Positions 1 through 10,529 of a stretch of DNA of 64,000 nucleotides are shown here, piece after piece; the stretch's first letter is position 1; each line of letters starts with the position of its first letter. The translations under genes and the position numbers were made by a program. The DNA comes from Pleurotus djamor. Taxonomy: Eukaryota > Basidiomycota > Agaricomycetes > Agaricales > Pleurotaceae. The notes beneath the pieces are model-generated. The model saw only the letters and a program-made list of their open reading frames with translations. It made no database searches and was not told the DNA's origin. The DNA lies in the NCBI GenBank assembly GCA_029747585.1, contig JAPEVF010000168.1, positions 18,200 to 82,199 of the forward strand, given 5' to 3'.

Positions 1-1
1 T

Positions 2-1180
<1,179 letters not shown>

Positions 1181-1225
1181 AAGGAGGAAACCCAAGGCAA
1201 ATGTACAATAATCATCGTCAGGTAA

Positions 1226-2064
1226 TTAATGACGCCGCAATCCCTCACTTTCCAACATCATGTTGTAAGCTCTGGTGGCACTTTCTAGTACCTCTCCTCT
1301 GGAAACTCGAGGTAGACCACCCAATGCTTCCAAGCCCATCTGAATTTGCCAGACCTCCGAGTCGCCTTCGAGCTTGTGGATGTCAGCAATGCGAACGTAC
1401 TCGCGCTTGATGTTGGTATCCGAAATCTCCCAATGGGGGATCAAACAGGCGACCAATTTTAGTTCCTTGAAATAAATGAGAAACTTGGCGAGGAATGGAT
1501 GCAGACCGCCGAACATACCTCGAACATCTTGCCTACATGTTTTCCAATCCAGATCAACAACGCTCGGCGCGTCAAAACTGTTTTCTGCCCGGTCGCAGGA
1601 TCGAAGTACAGGGTGGGGATGGTCATCCTGTATTTCGAAGTATCGTATCCTGGCCACTACCGAACAATGTGAGTCACATATAAATCAATAGCGGAAGGAA
1701 TATCAGCACTGACCATGGCGACTACATTCAATTCCCGAGCGTTTAGCACGACATGCTCGTCTGGCGCAGCGAGTCCATCCCCGGAAGCACATTGCTCCAA
1801 GGACAAACCGCGGAACCTGCTCGACTCGCCACGACCACCGCCACCGCGGATGTGGTCAATGAAGACGATGCTTATCTTCGTCTCCTGTCTGCCTTCCCAT
1901 TTGGGCGGTAAAACAGGGAAAGAATGAAGCTTGTTGTCCTTAGTTCGCAACGGTGCGTTTTCAATGCGACGTATTGCGTTGAGCATTTCTTGGGCTGTCG
2001 CTCCGGGTACTTTGTCGTCGTCGCCGTTGGACTTGGCCTTGGCCTTGGACTTGGTTTTAGGCAT
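1226..2064 (-). CDS. Uncharacterised protein, two exons
   Basis: An ATG at 2064 opens a lysine-rich N-terminus (MPKTKSKAKAKS), then a moderately charged domain with a glycine run (IRGGGGRG). A short intron lies near 1652-1704; the only phase-compatible donor found is a weak GTGCTG, so the exact junction is uncertain. The second exon ends at 1226. Together about 260 residues, with no signal peptide or membrane segment. I do not recognise the family; it looks like a soluble, possibly nuclear basic-tailed protein. It is convergent with the MET2 homologue, with only about 45 bp between stops. Confidence 0.6.
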
Positions 2065-2735
2065 GGCTGTTATGAGGGGGATGTCTGTGCTTCATACCTC
2101 TGAATGCACAGCGCATTTATAGGCAGAGAGACCACGATCGGTAACCGCGCAGCTGTCTCATTGACAATAGTAAGTCTTGCCTCAAACTAAGAGGTCCCCG
2201 GTCAATGCTAGTGAGCAAAGGGTTGAATATAGTGGGAGAGCGTTGCATCTTTTTGGGACAATTTTTGGTTGCATAGTAGCAGGTCAAAGCCCGGGAGCCT
2301 GGGAGGTATTATAGAGAAGAATCCAATCGGTGCAAGCCATTGGTAGTGACAATTCTACTTGCGATGACACTCACTTTGTTCGTCGCACAATGAGCGACCT
2401 ACACATGTAGTACCGCCCAACTCTATATATTCCAAGCAAACTACTATGCCTTGGGTGATGTACGGAGACTAGGCAAGGAATCTCAAGTCGAGACGACTTC
2501 CTTGGAACTAGGAGGTGCTTAGGAGAGCTCAGGGACAGCTGTAGTCGTTACCAAACGAGGTGGTTGGAAGCACGTTGGAGACGTCGCTCCGTTTGTCTCA
2601 AGCCGCATTTACCGAGTTCCTGGATCCTCATTGGGAGTTCTGATAGGTTTAAGAGTTTAAGACGTTGAGTGGGCTGTGAAAATGCTACTCAACGGATGGT
2701 GGGGGGAAGAAGGACCAAGAAGGGGGGATGTCATT
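2065..2735. other. Intergenic, no gene seen
   Basis: No convincing reading frame on either strand. It contains the upstream region of the uncharacterised minus-strand gene and borders the first repeat unit. Confidence 0.5.
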
Positions 2736-2744
2736 GGATAATTT

Positions 2745-3060
2745 TATAGAACACGGCTCAAACACGGCTGGACCAGAATCTACGGTATCGGTGCACCAGT
2801 TGCAAGGGCCGCCGTTGTTATACCTTCCAAGACTGGCCCCTCCGTATCAGACATATGTAGGCCTCCTGGTGACGCCAACATCCTCTGCGATTCTCCCTGA
2901 CCATCGGCTGAGATCAACGACTTCACCCATCCCAGCCGCCGAAGCTCAAGGAATGGAAGTCTATTGATAGGCCTGCGTGGACAAGGGGAATCGACAGAAG
3001 CGCGAGTCTCAGATCGACGAACACGTTGTGTGTTGATCTGGAACCGAAAAAACCAGCGCA
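2745..3060 (-). repeat. Repeat family, unit A (3' module only)
   Basis: Nearly the same sequence as 3125-3410 (unit B) and 8450-8740 (unit C). Shared blocks include CGTAGATTCTGG, AGGAGGCCTAC and GGCGGCTGGGATGG on the minus strand. Upstream on the minus strand a GTGCGT donor (about 3098) and a polypyrimidine TTCCAG acceptor (about 3048) precede it, as in the other units. It has no promoter of its own and appears to be a downstream exon module of unit B. Reading frames are not conserved between copies. Confidence 0.7.
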
Positions 3061-3099
3061 GGGTGTTAAGGAGTTAGACACGCACCAAGGCAAATAGCT

Positions 3100-3830
3100 A
3101 GCGATGGAATGATAAGCGGGAAGGAAGTTTGAACACGGCTGAACCAGAATCTACGGTATGGGTGCACCAATTGCAAGGGCCGCCGCTGGTATACCTTCCA
3201 AGACTGGTGCCTCCGTTTCAGACACACGTAGGCCTCCTGGTGGCACCGACGTCCCTGACAGCTCTCCTTGTCCATCGGCTTAGACCAGCGATTCCAACCA
3301 TCCCAGCCGCCGAAGCTCAAGGAACGGAGTCTACTGGTAGGCCTACGTGGACGAGTCGAACTGACAGAGCTGCGGGTCATAGATCGACGAACATGTATAT
3401 TTGTTTGTCTGGGGGCGAAAAAAATCAGCATGGGGAGCAGAGAGGCAGCCTCGCACCTTATCAAATAAGTGGCTTGGACACTGGGTTGACTTTGAAATTT
3501 GAAGTCTGAGAGAAGGATCTAGTAACGTTGATGCAACGATTAGGTGACTGTTCGAGTAGAGAGAAAGGAAGATGACTTACATACGTTGGATGCATGTTGA
3601 AGACGGTGATGAAGAAGGAAAGGCGAAAATACGGTCGCCTTTATAGACTTTGGTACGGCACACAACAGGAGCCAACAAGTTTGGATGAGCAACCGATCAA
3701 CGAGCTCTTTTACTGACACCGCCACAAGACGCGTCGACCGCGTCTTCCAACTTCCAAACTCTTGCGGTCGCGAGTATGTTGCGGTATATTCGAGCGCGAC
3801 GCGACGCGTCTTCGTTGGTGGCATCCTTTT
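3100..3830 (-). repeat. Repeat family, unit B (complete, with promoter)
   Basis: Reads on the minus strand: ACGCGT motifs (3804-3809, 3729-3734), a TTACTG/CACCGCCAC-type block, a TATA box (about 3640-3647), a short first exon ending ATGCATCCAAC, a GTATGT intron, a small exon, then a GTGCGAGG...CCCCAG intron and the conserved module. Copies D, E and F share this order. A frame shift relative to unit C in the module argues against a conserved protein, so a spliced non-coding transcript or a decayed small gene is likelier. Confidence 0.65.
3640..3735 (-). promoter_or_regulatory. Conserved promoter of repeat unit B
   Basis: TATA box at about 3640-3647 and ACGCGT (the core of the MluI cell-cycle box in yeasts) at 3729-3734, about 85 bp upstream. 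The same pair is found in units D, E and F at 85-105 bp spacing. Confidence 0.55.
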
Positions 3831-3839
3831 CACACTCAA

Positions 3840-5215
3840 TTTCGTGCCCTCCTTCTACTATCTACATGTGGTCAGTCAGCTTTTTCAAAATATTTCGGGC
3901 GTCGCAACGCGATGAAGCTGAAAAACATGCTGCGAGATGTATGGTCGAGAAATGCTCACAGCGAATCGTGGGGCATGCGTTCGCTGCAAGGAAACGTTGG
4001 TCGGTGCGTCGCGGTATCTCAGAGAGAACAGCGGTAGAAGAAGGAAGGGCGAGCGCATTCCCGACCCATGAAGTTACTGGAGGGGTTTTGCCCTTGGCGC
4101 TCAACAGCCCCCTTCTTTCTGTACCCACCACCACCATGTACGACTTTGCAATGCAATGGAAAATGACATGGTGAGCGACTGATGTGATGCTTCGCGTATT
4201 TCGTTTTCTGATGACTTACAGAATCGGTGACCCTTCAATCTGCTCCTAATCAAGACCCAAACGCGATGAAAGGTTCCTTCGGATTCGGTGCACCGTCCCT
4301 GAAATTTACAAGCTCTCGCTTGGATGTGGACGGGCTCAACAGAAACTGAACCAAAGGATCAGAGGCTGGCTGTATGTGTTTGCTGGGGTTGACGGTGCGT
4401 TCTTTTTTTCTGTGTCTCTTCATCATTCTTACCCTCTTTTCAGCATGCTATATGCTTTACATCTGCGATGTGGTGGCAATCTTGCTGCAAAAATCCAAGG
4501 GCATTCTACCTCAACATGGCCTCCAGGCGTTACACCCATGGACTTGTCTTGGATGCATTTTCACGTCCTTATTTCCTTTCTGCCATACCTTATACGTCAA
4601 TAAGGGCGTTATCTTGTCGTCCAATGCTTCGCCTCAACTGGTCTGAACTCTCACAGCGTGCTATCGCCTGCTCACATCCTCGTCTCACGCATCCTGTGAC
4701 TACCATCTGTGATAGTTTAAGCTCAATCGAGCCGACATTGCCGCTTAGGACACTACGAGGTGTTGGCCGGCATCTCTCGTGGCTACCCAGCCCTTTGGAA
4801 GGAAACGTTTGCTTCGGCATGGCCCACTCTCGATGCCTCCCAATCGATGATCCCGATAACACACACCCAAAGCCCATTCTCATTTCCTCTTGCTTTTGCG
4901 TCCGAAGGGGACCGAGCCGAATGGCCAAATCTCGGTGTGTTGCCGATAGACCTTATACGCCTCACAACACGCCAACGGTTCCGATCCGAATCCACTGGGG
5001 AGTGACTGGTGACTCATGGGATCCGAATATCCTTTTGCTCTCGCCCGTCGCGCCTACCAGAGCTATTCGCGCCTCCAAGCACTTCGAGGTTACAGTCAAC
5101 GCCCCGAACGGCGTTACTTAGTGTCTCATGAATGGTTCAACAAACCTATCATGTCAGGCCTCCTTCACCGCCTCCGAGTAAACAGAAATATGCAACCGAA
5201 AGACTCAGCAACTCA
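3840..5215. other. Long stretch without a recognisable gene
   Basis: The longest open frame (4468-5121, +) encodes no recognised domain, and other frames overlap it with similar length and equally poor composition. Poly-pyrimidine runs near 4390-4440 resemble splice acceptors. It may hold a decayed gene, but I cannot support one. Confidence 0.4.
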
Positions 5216-5219
5216 GGTG

Positions 5220-5227
5220 TATAAAAG
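5220..5227 (+). promoter_or_regulatory. TATA box of the small secreted-peptide gene
   Basis: TATAAAAG about 130 bp before the ATG at 5358; the leader between them carries an intron (5292-5349). Confidence 0.55.
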
Positions 5228-5357
5228 TGAATGAAACACCTCGTCTTCAAGCAGCATCTGAACTCCCTCAAGTCGGACAAGCATCTCAAGAGTGAGCGTT
5301 TTCACTTTCCTTTTTCTCCACCACCATCTAATCCTTCTTGTATCTTTAGGCATCAAC

Positions 5358-5564
5358 ATGTACATGCACATCGCCAACATATTCGCCGTCGCCATGGTCA
5401 TCATCGGTGCCGTTGCCTCCCCCAGCCCTGACCCCAAACCCGTTAACGATGGCTCAGGTCCGTCATCTATTTCGCTCACGCTCCAGTAATAGGCTAACTC
5501 TGTTGATGGGGCTCCTCTAGATATTCCTCGTGCAGCGCTCTGCTCCTTGGCTGGCGGGTGCTAA
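5358..5564 (+). CDS. Tiny predicted secreted peptide precursor (47 aa)
   Basis: Two coding exons, 5358-5457 and 5521-5564, are joined across an intron with GTCCGT donor, GGCTAAC branch site and CTCTAG acceptor. A further intron (GTGAGC...TTTAG, 5292-5349) lies in the 5' leader behind a TATAAAAG box. The product starts MYMHIANIFAVAM, a hydrophobic signal-like segment of about 20 residues, followed by a proline-rich stretch (SPSPDPKP) and a short tail ending CSLAGGC. The spliced gene is below usual gene-finder length limits. There is no CaaX end, so it is not an obvious mating pheromone. Role unknown; a secreted signal or antimicrobial-type peptide is possible. Confidence 0.55.
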
Positions 5565-5924
5565 TGTAGCGAACTACTAATTCAGTGCAGCGTAGATGAT
5601 GTAGCTCGTTGCCTAATAAGCTTTCTGAGTTCTCAAGCCTCAGATGAGAATGCGAATCTGACATCAACTGCTCCCAGCGCTCGATTCAGGGGTATGCTAA
5701 TGGAAACAGGAGCTTTCGAGATGATACAGTGGATGTAAGCTCGTCATGCGGGGACGGAGAGGAAATTGGGGAGAAATTGCAGCTACATGTCGTATGAAAG
5801 AATAATAGGTCTCAATTCCGCAAGGCGCGAAGAGGGTACCTTTAAGATAGGTTGGGTTGGTATCCAAGGAGGATAGGAGGTGTCTGAGTGACGAACCTCA
5901 AGAGGATCAAAGTGGACGACATGG

Positions 5925-6418
5925 TTAGTTTGAACCTTGCCTGCGAAGAGCCATTCCACTGATATGAGTGCACCGGCTGCCCCATGTCTCAAACGCTGTT
6001 ATCACATAGCAGACTCGGGGAAATCGTGTTGCAGTGAATAAGGTCAACGCGTTGTCGTGAAGGTATTCACGGAAAGCTGTTGTTGATGTATCCCCTGATA
6101 ACTGTTGGTGGGACACAGTGATAGAGCTGGACAGGCACAGTTGACTTGGAGACTTCAATGAGCATGTTAAGGCACGCACCGACTCTCGGCTCCATCATCA
6201 CCGATGGTAGTGACATTGTAAGTAAATATTGATATTTCGCTGTCATCAAGAACGAGGGGTCGCGCCAGGAAAGAAATCATGTCTCCCGACACCGAGTAGA
6301 CAATTCCAGTCTGGATATTCGCGGCGACACGAAGGGAGCCTGAGGGCGAGGGGACAAGGATGTCTCCGATCTCGATGAGTTGACCGGGAGCAAGCATGGA
6401 GGCGATAGAATGATTCAT
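5925..6418 (-). CDS. Small conserved protein P1 (146 aa), paralogue of the gene at 9832-10470
   Basis: Exons 6418-6180 and 6126-5925 are joined by a GTGCGT...GTCCAG intron of 53 bp. The first exon encodes a beta-rich segment with LAPGQLIEIGDILV and FTYNVT; the second contains FREYLHDNA and CYV. The paralogue shares exon structure, intron phase (2) and these motifs (LAPGQIIEIGDILV, FREYLRDNA). A TATA box (6466-6472) lies about 50 bp upstream of the ATG. No signal peptide or membrane helix. I do not recognise the family. Preservation of frame and intron in both copies indicates a real gene under selection. Confidence 0.7.
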
Positions 6419-6465
6419 GGGGTGTTCTTTTGATGAGTTTCCTTTGACAATGGCAAGGGTTCTGG

Positions 6466-6472
6466 TTTTATA
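6466..6472 (-). promoter_or_regulatory. TATA box of P1
   Basis: On the minus strand TATAAAA lies about 50 bp before the P1 ATG; P2 has the matching element at 10519-10526. Confidence 0.5.
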
Positions 6473-7399
6473 CTGATTCGGCTCGAACAGGGCGAATTGG
6501 GGTAATAAATAAGAAACCAAAAACTTGAGCGACTGCATACTCTTTTTGGAGGGGTGTCACAGTCACTTCCGGTCAAAGTTGAGAAACAAATCTCGAAGAG
6601 GCATATTGGTTGGAATGCGAATACCAACGGCCCTCGGCGAAGATGGTCAACTAAAGTCACATCAACACATTGAAGTATCTCGGTCCTCGTCCTCGTCGTC
6701 ATCGAATCGATTCGCTCGTTATTCACGTACAGTGGCCTTCTAAGCGGCACATGGATGGATTGCATAAGACCAGGCTGCGTCCGAGGACCGTGACACGCTA
6801 TACGATGGCTCAGTGCTTGCTCAGTGTACAGTGTGCCGTTCGCAGTCGGCATGGTCAAGGCATGGTGTTACTCGAGAGAAGGAGTCAAACCGCTGGAAAC
6901 CAAAGAGGATCAGCGTCCGAGTGGACCAGGAGCGTCGTTTCGGGCTCAACTGGATTGTGGAGAAGCGTTGTAGAAGATTCAAACCACGAAGTAAAGGTGC
7001 TGGAATCAACCGACAAGAGCTCGGCAATACCCAGCCAGTACGAGGCAGGATTGCTCGGGGTTGGCCGAGCGTTGTTCTCGACGGCAACTCCCGACTGGGA
7101 CTCGAGGCTTATAAAACGACTCGATGCAAGACTTCGAGTTGTTCCACCAACGTCTCGACTGTCTCCTTCACAAAGCTGTAGGACGTTTCTTTGGACGATT
7201 TCACCCTCCACGGCTTATTCCAACAATCTACTGAAGCACCAACGACACCAGTTCAACATATGCAGAGCTCTTGGTTTCCGACTTCGTTCTTGTTGGTGTC
7301 CCCATCTCCCGCTCCTTCACCGTTGTTTTGTCCTCTCTGAGGCTCAAGTCACCTTCGGGGGCGACGGTCCATACATATACTTCCTATAACTCCCAATTA

Positions 7400-7590
7400 C
7401 TATCGAATATTTGAACGCTGTTCTGACCCGTTTCTGCCCCCTCGTCTCGCCGAGAACCCCGGGGACCGGCGCCCAGCCTGACGAAATACCCAAGCACAGG
7501 CCCTCTTTTGCCAGGACGGCCATTTCGTCACCGACGAACTCGTCCTTTTTTCAACAGCTTTCATCAGACCGCAGTCGCGGCCCATCACTC
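7400..7590 (-). pseudogene. Relic of an unknown coding segment, copy 1
   Basis: Aligns with 11380-11560: both begin ATGAAAGCTGTTGAA on the minus strand and share GGCCGTCCTGGCAAAA and GGGGTTCTCGGCGAG. Relative to the other copy it lacks one base soon after the start. Neither copy keeps a full frame, so both look like decayed duplicates of one gene end. Confidence 0.45.
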
Positions 7591-7631
7591 TAATGTGGGT
7601 GTACTCTTGTCATCGTAGCCCCAGCTTGCTA

Positions 7632-7731
7632 CCATCATGGGCGTATCTTCGCCATCACTGGTGTAACTACGCCGTCGTGGGTGTATTTGCACCGTAACGG
7701 GCATATCTGGACCATCATGGGCGTATCTTTT
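7632..7731 (+). repeat. 20-bp tandem minisatellite, five units
   Basis: Five consecutive imperfect 20-mers start with CCATCATGGGCGTATCTTCG at 7632, 7652, 7672, 7692 and 7712. The first and last are nearly identical and the middle three are diverged. No fixed frame, since 20 is not a multiple of 3. Confidence 0.8.
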
Positions 7732-7739
7732 CATCTTTG

Positions 7740-8445
7740 ACTCACGAGTCCTATCCTCAGTCTGTCCTGCACTATGGAATGTTCGACAGAACGTCATTCG
7801 TGACATGCTTCACCACCATATTTATCAAAACTATGTCTCCATGCTTCTTGGAACTGAGATGCGTCTGCCCTCTGCTTTCTATGTCACATGCCGAGGTTTG
7901 GTCCTTTCCTCCAGGTTTTTGTTATCCAGCTGGAAATGTTCTGCCTTGTTAACTTAAATCTAGTCGAGTGTCACATACCCTAGAGGGCATGGTTGCTGAC
8001 AATATGATAAGCTTGTCCACATCACTATCAGACCTGGCCGCAAATCCCGTTCGTCGCCTACTCTAGTACGCACGTTCACAAACATCCGGACTGTTTTCTT
8101 ATACCACCAATCCATGTGTTCCATCTACTCCTCACCGCGTCCTCTCCCCTCGTTTCATGTACATGTGATGCTGAAGCCCAATCAAACTGGCGTCACCCCT
8201 TTGCTCTCCGGCTGGAGGGTGTTGAAGCGACGCGCACGACTAGTATGAGGTCGCATTGAGGGCGTGGTTAGTTAGATAATGCACTCAGTAGAGTAGGCTA
8301 TCTGTCCTCTCTCGCTTCTGATACAAAGAATAACCGACAATAACACTACATCTGACCTAACTAATGGGGCCGTTGATCAAGGGAAAGCGATATCTATTTT
8401 TATTGACTGAAAGTCCCTATGGACAAAGAGGACAAGGAGGGAAAA
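7740..8445. other. Intergenic, no gene seen
   Basis: Only short overlapping frames; no domain, no paired splice sites and no RNA gene recognised. Confidence 0.45.
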
Positions 8446-8449
8446 TAGT

Positions 8450-8812
8450 ATGCAATTATTGGAACACGGCTGGACCAGAATCTACGGTATCGGTGCACCA
8501 ATTGCAAGGGCCGCCGCTGTTATACCTTCCAAGACTGGTCCCTCCGTGGAAGACATATGTAGGCCTCCTGACGACACCGATATCCTCTGCAATTCTCCTT
8601 GACCATCGGCTTAGATCAACGACTCCACCCATCCCAGCCGCCGAAGCTCAAGGGATGGAAGTCAACTGATAGGCCTACGTGGACAAAGAGAATCAACAAA
8701 AGCGCGGGTTGCAGATCGACAAACACGACTGTGAAGATCTGGAAAAGAAGAATCAGCATAGGCAACAGAGTGGCAACCACGCACCGAGTCATGAAAACAG
8801 GAAACAAGGGAA
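8450..8812 (-). repeat. Repeat family, unit C (3' module)
   Basis: Closest to unit A: both share the CGGTGCACC block, ACATATGTAGGCC and a TCCACCCATCCCAGCCGCC-type stretch. A GTGCGTGG...TTCCAG intron lies at its minus-strand 5' side (about 8735-8785). It follows unit D as A follows B, so the A/B and C/D pairs are duplicates of one two-module arrangement. Confidence 0.7.
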
Positions 8813-8814
8813 AC

Positions 8815-9420
8815 CCCTAGACATGGCTGGACCATGATCTACAGCACATTGGGGGGCTTGCGCGCATTAGTGTTAACCCGTGCCTTCCAACCATGGTCCC
8901 TCCACGTCGACAACAACCCATACATACCGTCTGATGGCACATGAGAGGCCTCCCAGTTAAGACCAGTTTGATCCCTGCGGTTCCTCCTAACCATCGGCTT
9001 AAGCCAACGCTGCCAACTGTCCTACCACAGGCGCAGGAGGATCGACAGACAACTGACAGGCCTGTGTGGTCGGGGATCACCAACGAGGGTCTGGCTTCCG
9101 GGTCGACGAGTCAAGGCGTCTTCTTAGTCAAGTCTAGGAGAGGATATCAGTGTTATCGAGCGAGGTGAGTACGCACCAGGAATTTGGAAGCACACCTATT
9201 GAAAATGGTTGGACAGTCAGACCATTGAGTATTTACGAGGTGAAGAAAAAAAAGACTTACGTTGAATATGAGGTGTAGATGAGGATGAGGGAGACTAGCA
9301 ATAATTCGAACACCTTTATAGATATGAAGAGAGACACAACAAGAACCAACAAATCTGGGTGAGTAGTCGATCAACGAGATTGGGTTTACTGGCACCGCCA
9401 CAGGACGCGTCACGACTCAC
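8815..9420 (-). repeat. Repeat family, unit D (complete, diverged)
   Basis: Same layout as unit B: ACGCGT (9405-9410), TATA box (about 9313-9321), a first exon ending ...ATATTCAAC, an intron GTAAGT...CAATAG, an 18-19 bp exon, an intron GTGCGT...CCTAG, then the conserved module ending near 8817. There is no ATG before the first donor. Module sequence is strongly diverged from A-C while the promoter and splice signals persist. Confidence 0.6.
9313..9410 (-). promoter_or_regulatory. Conserved promoter of repeat unit D
   Basis: TATA at about 9313-9321 with ACGCGT at 9405-9410; the block between contains GATCAACGAGAT and CACCGCCAC as in unit B. Confidence 0.55.
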
Positions 9421-9831
9421 GACGCGCCCCAATTCCTGAACTTCATGTGGTCTCATCAAGCGGTGTTCGATCGACTGCCTTTGCGCGAGCATCTTCGCAG
9501 CAGCACAGAAGATTGTGTGGCGACAAGCTGGTTTACGGAGGGTTTTCCACAGAGACGAGGAAGAGACCGACCAAAGATTCAGTTTGGTTCTTGGCCAGCC
9601 AACTCGCTGGATGTCCAGACGTGAGCAAGAGACATGATATAATAAGTGCTCTACTCACCAATTGTATGACATCTCCCAATTCTGTTTCGAAAGACAAGGT
9701 GATGGTCAACTTTCAAGTGGTCGCTGGTGTGAGTGACGGTTTTGGTAAGCCAACTTGACACGTGATCACAGAAGTTTCAGGAGACAGGGGTCGCAAGTGT
9801 GATCCAAGGCGATTTGTAAATTACGCCGCGA

Positions 9832-10470
9832 TTACATGCATCTGATCGGACATATAGGTATGGATCCATATCTAGGTTCATGGCGAGGCTTCCCTCTGTA
9901 ATGTCTCAGAGTGACATTGGGCAGCAGTGGCACGAGCTCACTCACTGGTGTGTTTACGGTTGGAATGCCATGAGCAGGTTGCGCTCGAAGAACCATACCT
10001 GTGATACAGGCGTACTGGTTATCACACATCCCTATGGCTACTACAACGTAGCAGATTTGCGGGAATTGTGCAGCAGCGAGTAAGGCCGATGCGTTGTCGC
10101 GAAGATATTCACGGAAATTTGCCAAGGATGTCTGTCCGAGTAATTGCTGGACGGACATTGTAATTGAGCTAGCCAGCATAGGTTAATGAGCTTTGATTAG
10201 GAGTGTCTGAGAGAGTATCGAAGGGAGTACGTACCGACTCTCGGGGGCATTCCCACGAATTGTGACGTTATATGTGAATGTTGAGATTTTGCTCTCGTCG
10301 AGGATGAGAGGGTGCGGCAGGAAGGATGTCATATCTCCCGACGCCGAGTAAACGATTCCAGTCGTGATATTCGCTGCGACATAAAGGTGGCCTGAGGGCA
10401 AGGAGACGAGGATGTCACCGATCTCAATTATTTGACCCGGAGCAAGTCTTGAGACGATAGGAAGAGTCAT
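9832..10470 (-). CDS. Small conserved protein P2 (190 aa), paralogue of P1
   Basis: Exons 10470-10235 and 10168-9832 are joined by a GTACGT...GGCTAG intron of 66 bp in the same position and phase as in P1. Conserved segments are LAPGQIIEIGDILV, the YSASGDM block, FTYNVT and FREYLRDNA. It is about 44 residues longer than P1 at the C-terminus, because P1 stops earlier; the extra tail is proline-, arginine- and histidine-containing and unrecognised. A TATA box lies at about 10519-10526. Function unknown. Confidence 0.7.
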
Positions 10471-10518
10471 GGCTTGGGGGTTTTCTTGGGATGATGGGGG
10501 GAAAGCGAGGTGTCCAGG

Positions 10519-10526
10519 TTTTTATA
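10519..10526 (-). promoter_or_regulatory. TATA box of P2
   Basis: TATAAAAA on the minus strand about 50 bp upstream of the P2 start, as in P1. Confidence 0.5.
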
Positions 10527-10529
10527 CTA

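Noticed and set aside
4468..5121. 217-codon open frame on the plus strand
   Set aside because: No domain, and overlapping frames on both strands of similar quality; composition is not like the confirmed genes.
5358..5564. Lipopeptide mating pheromone precursor
   Set aside because: No C-terminal CaaX box; the chain ends with a terminal cysteine after GG and starts with a signal-like segment.
7600..7740. CRISPR array
   Set aside because: The 20-bp units are contiguous with no spacers, and the host is a fungus.
2745..9110. Repeat modules as exons of a cysteine-containing peptide (minus-strand GGPCNWC-type reading)
   Set aside because: The reading holds in units A-C only; D, E and F do not encode it, and frames upstream shift between copies.
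9447..9758. 103-codon frame upstream of repeat unit D
   Set aside because: Overlaps the region beyond the conserved ACGCGT promoter; no homologue at the matching place beside unit B.
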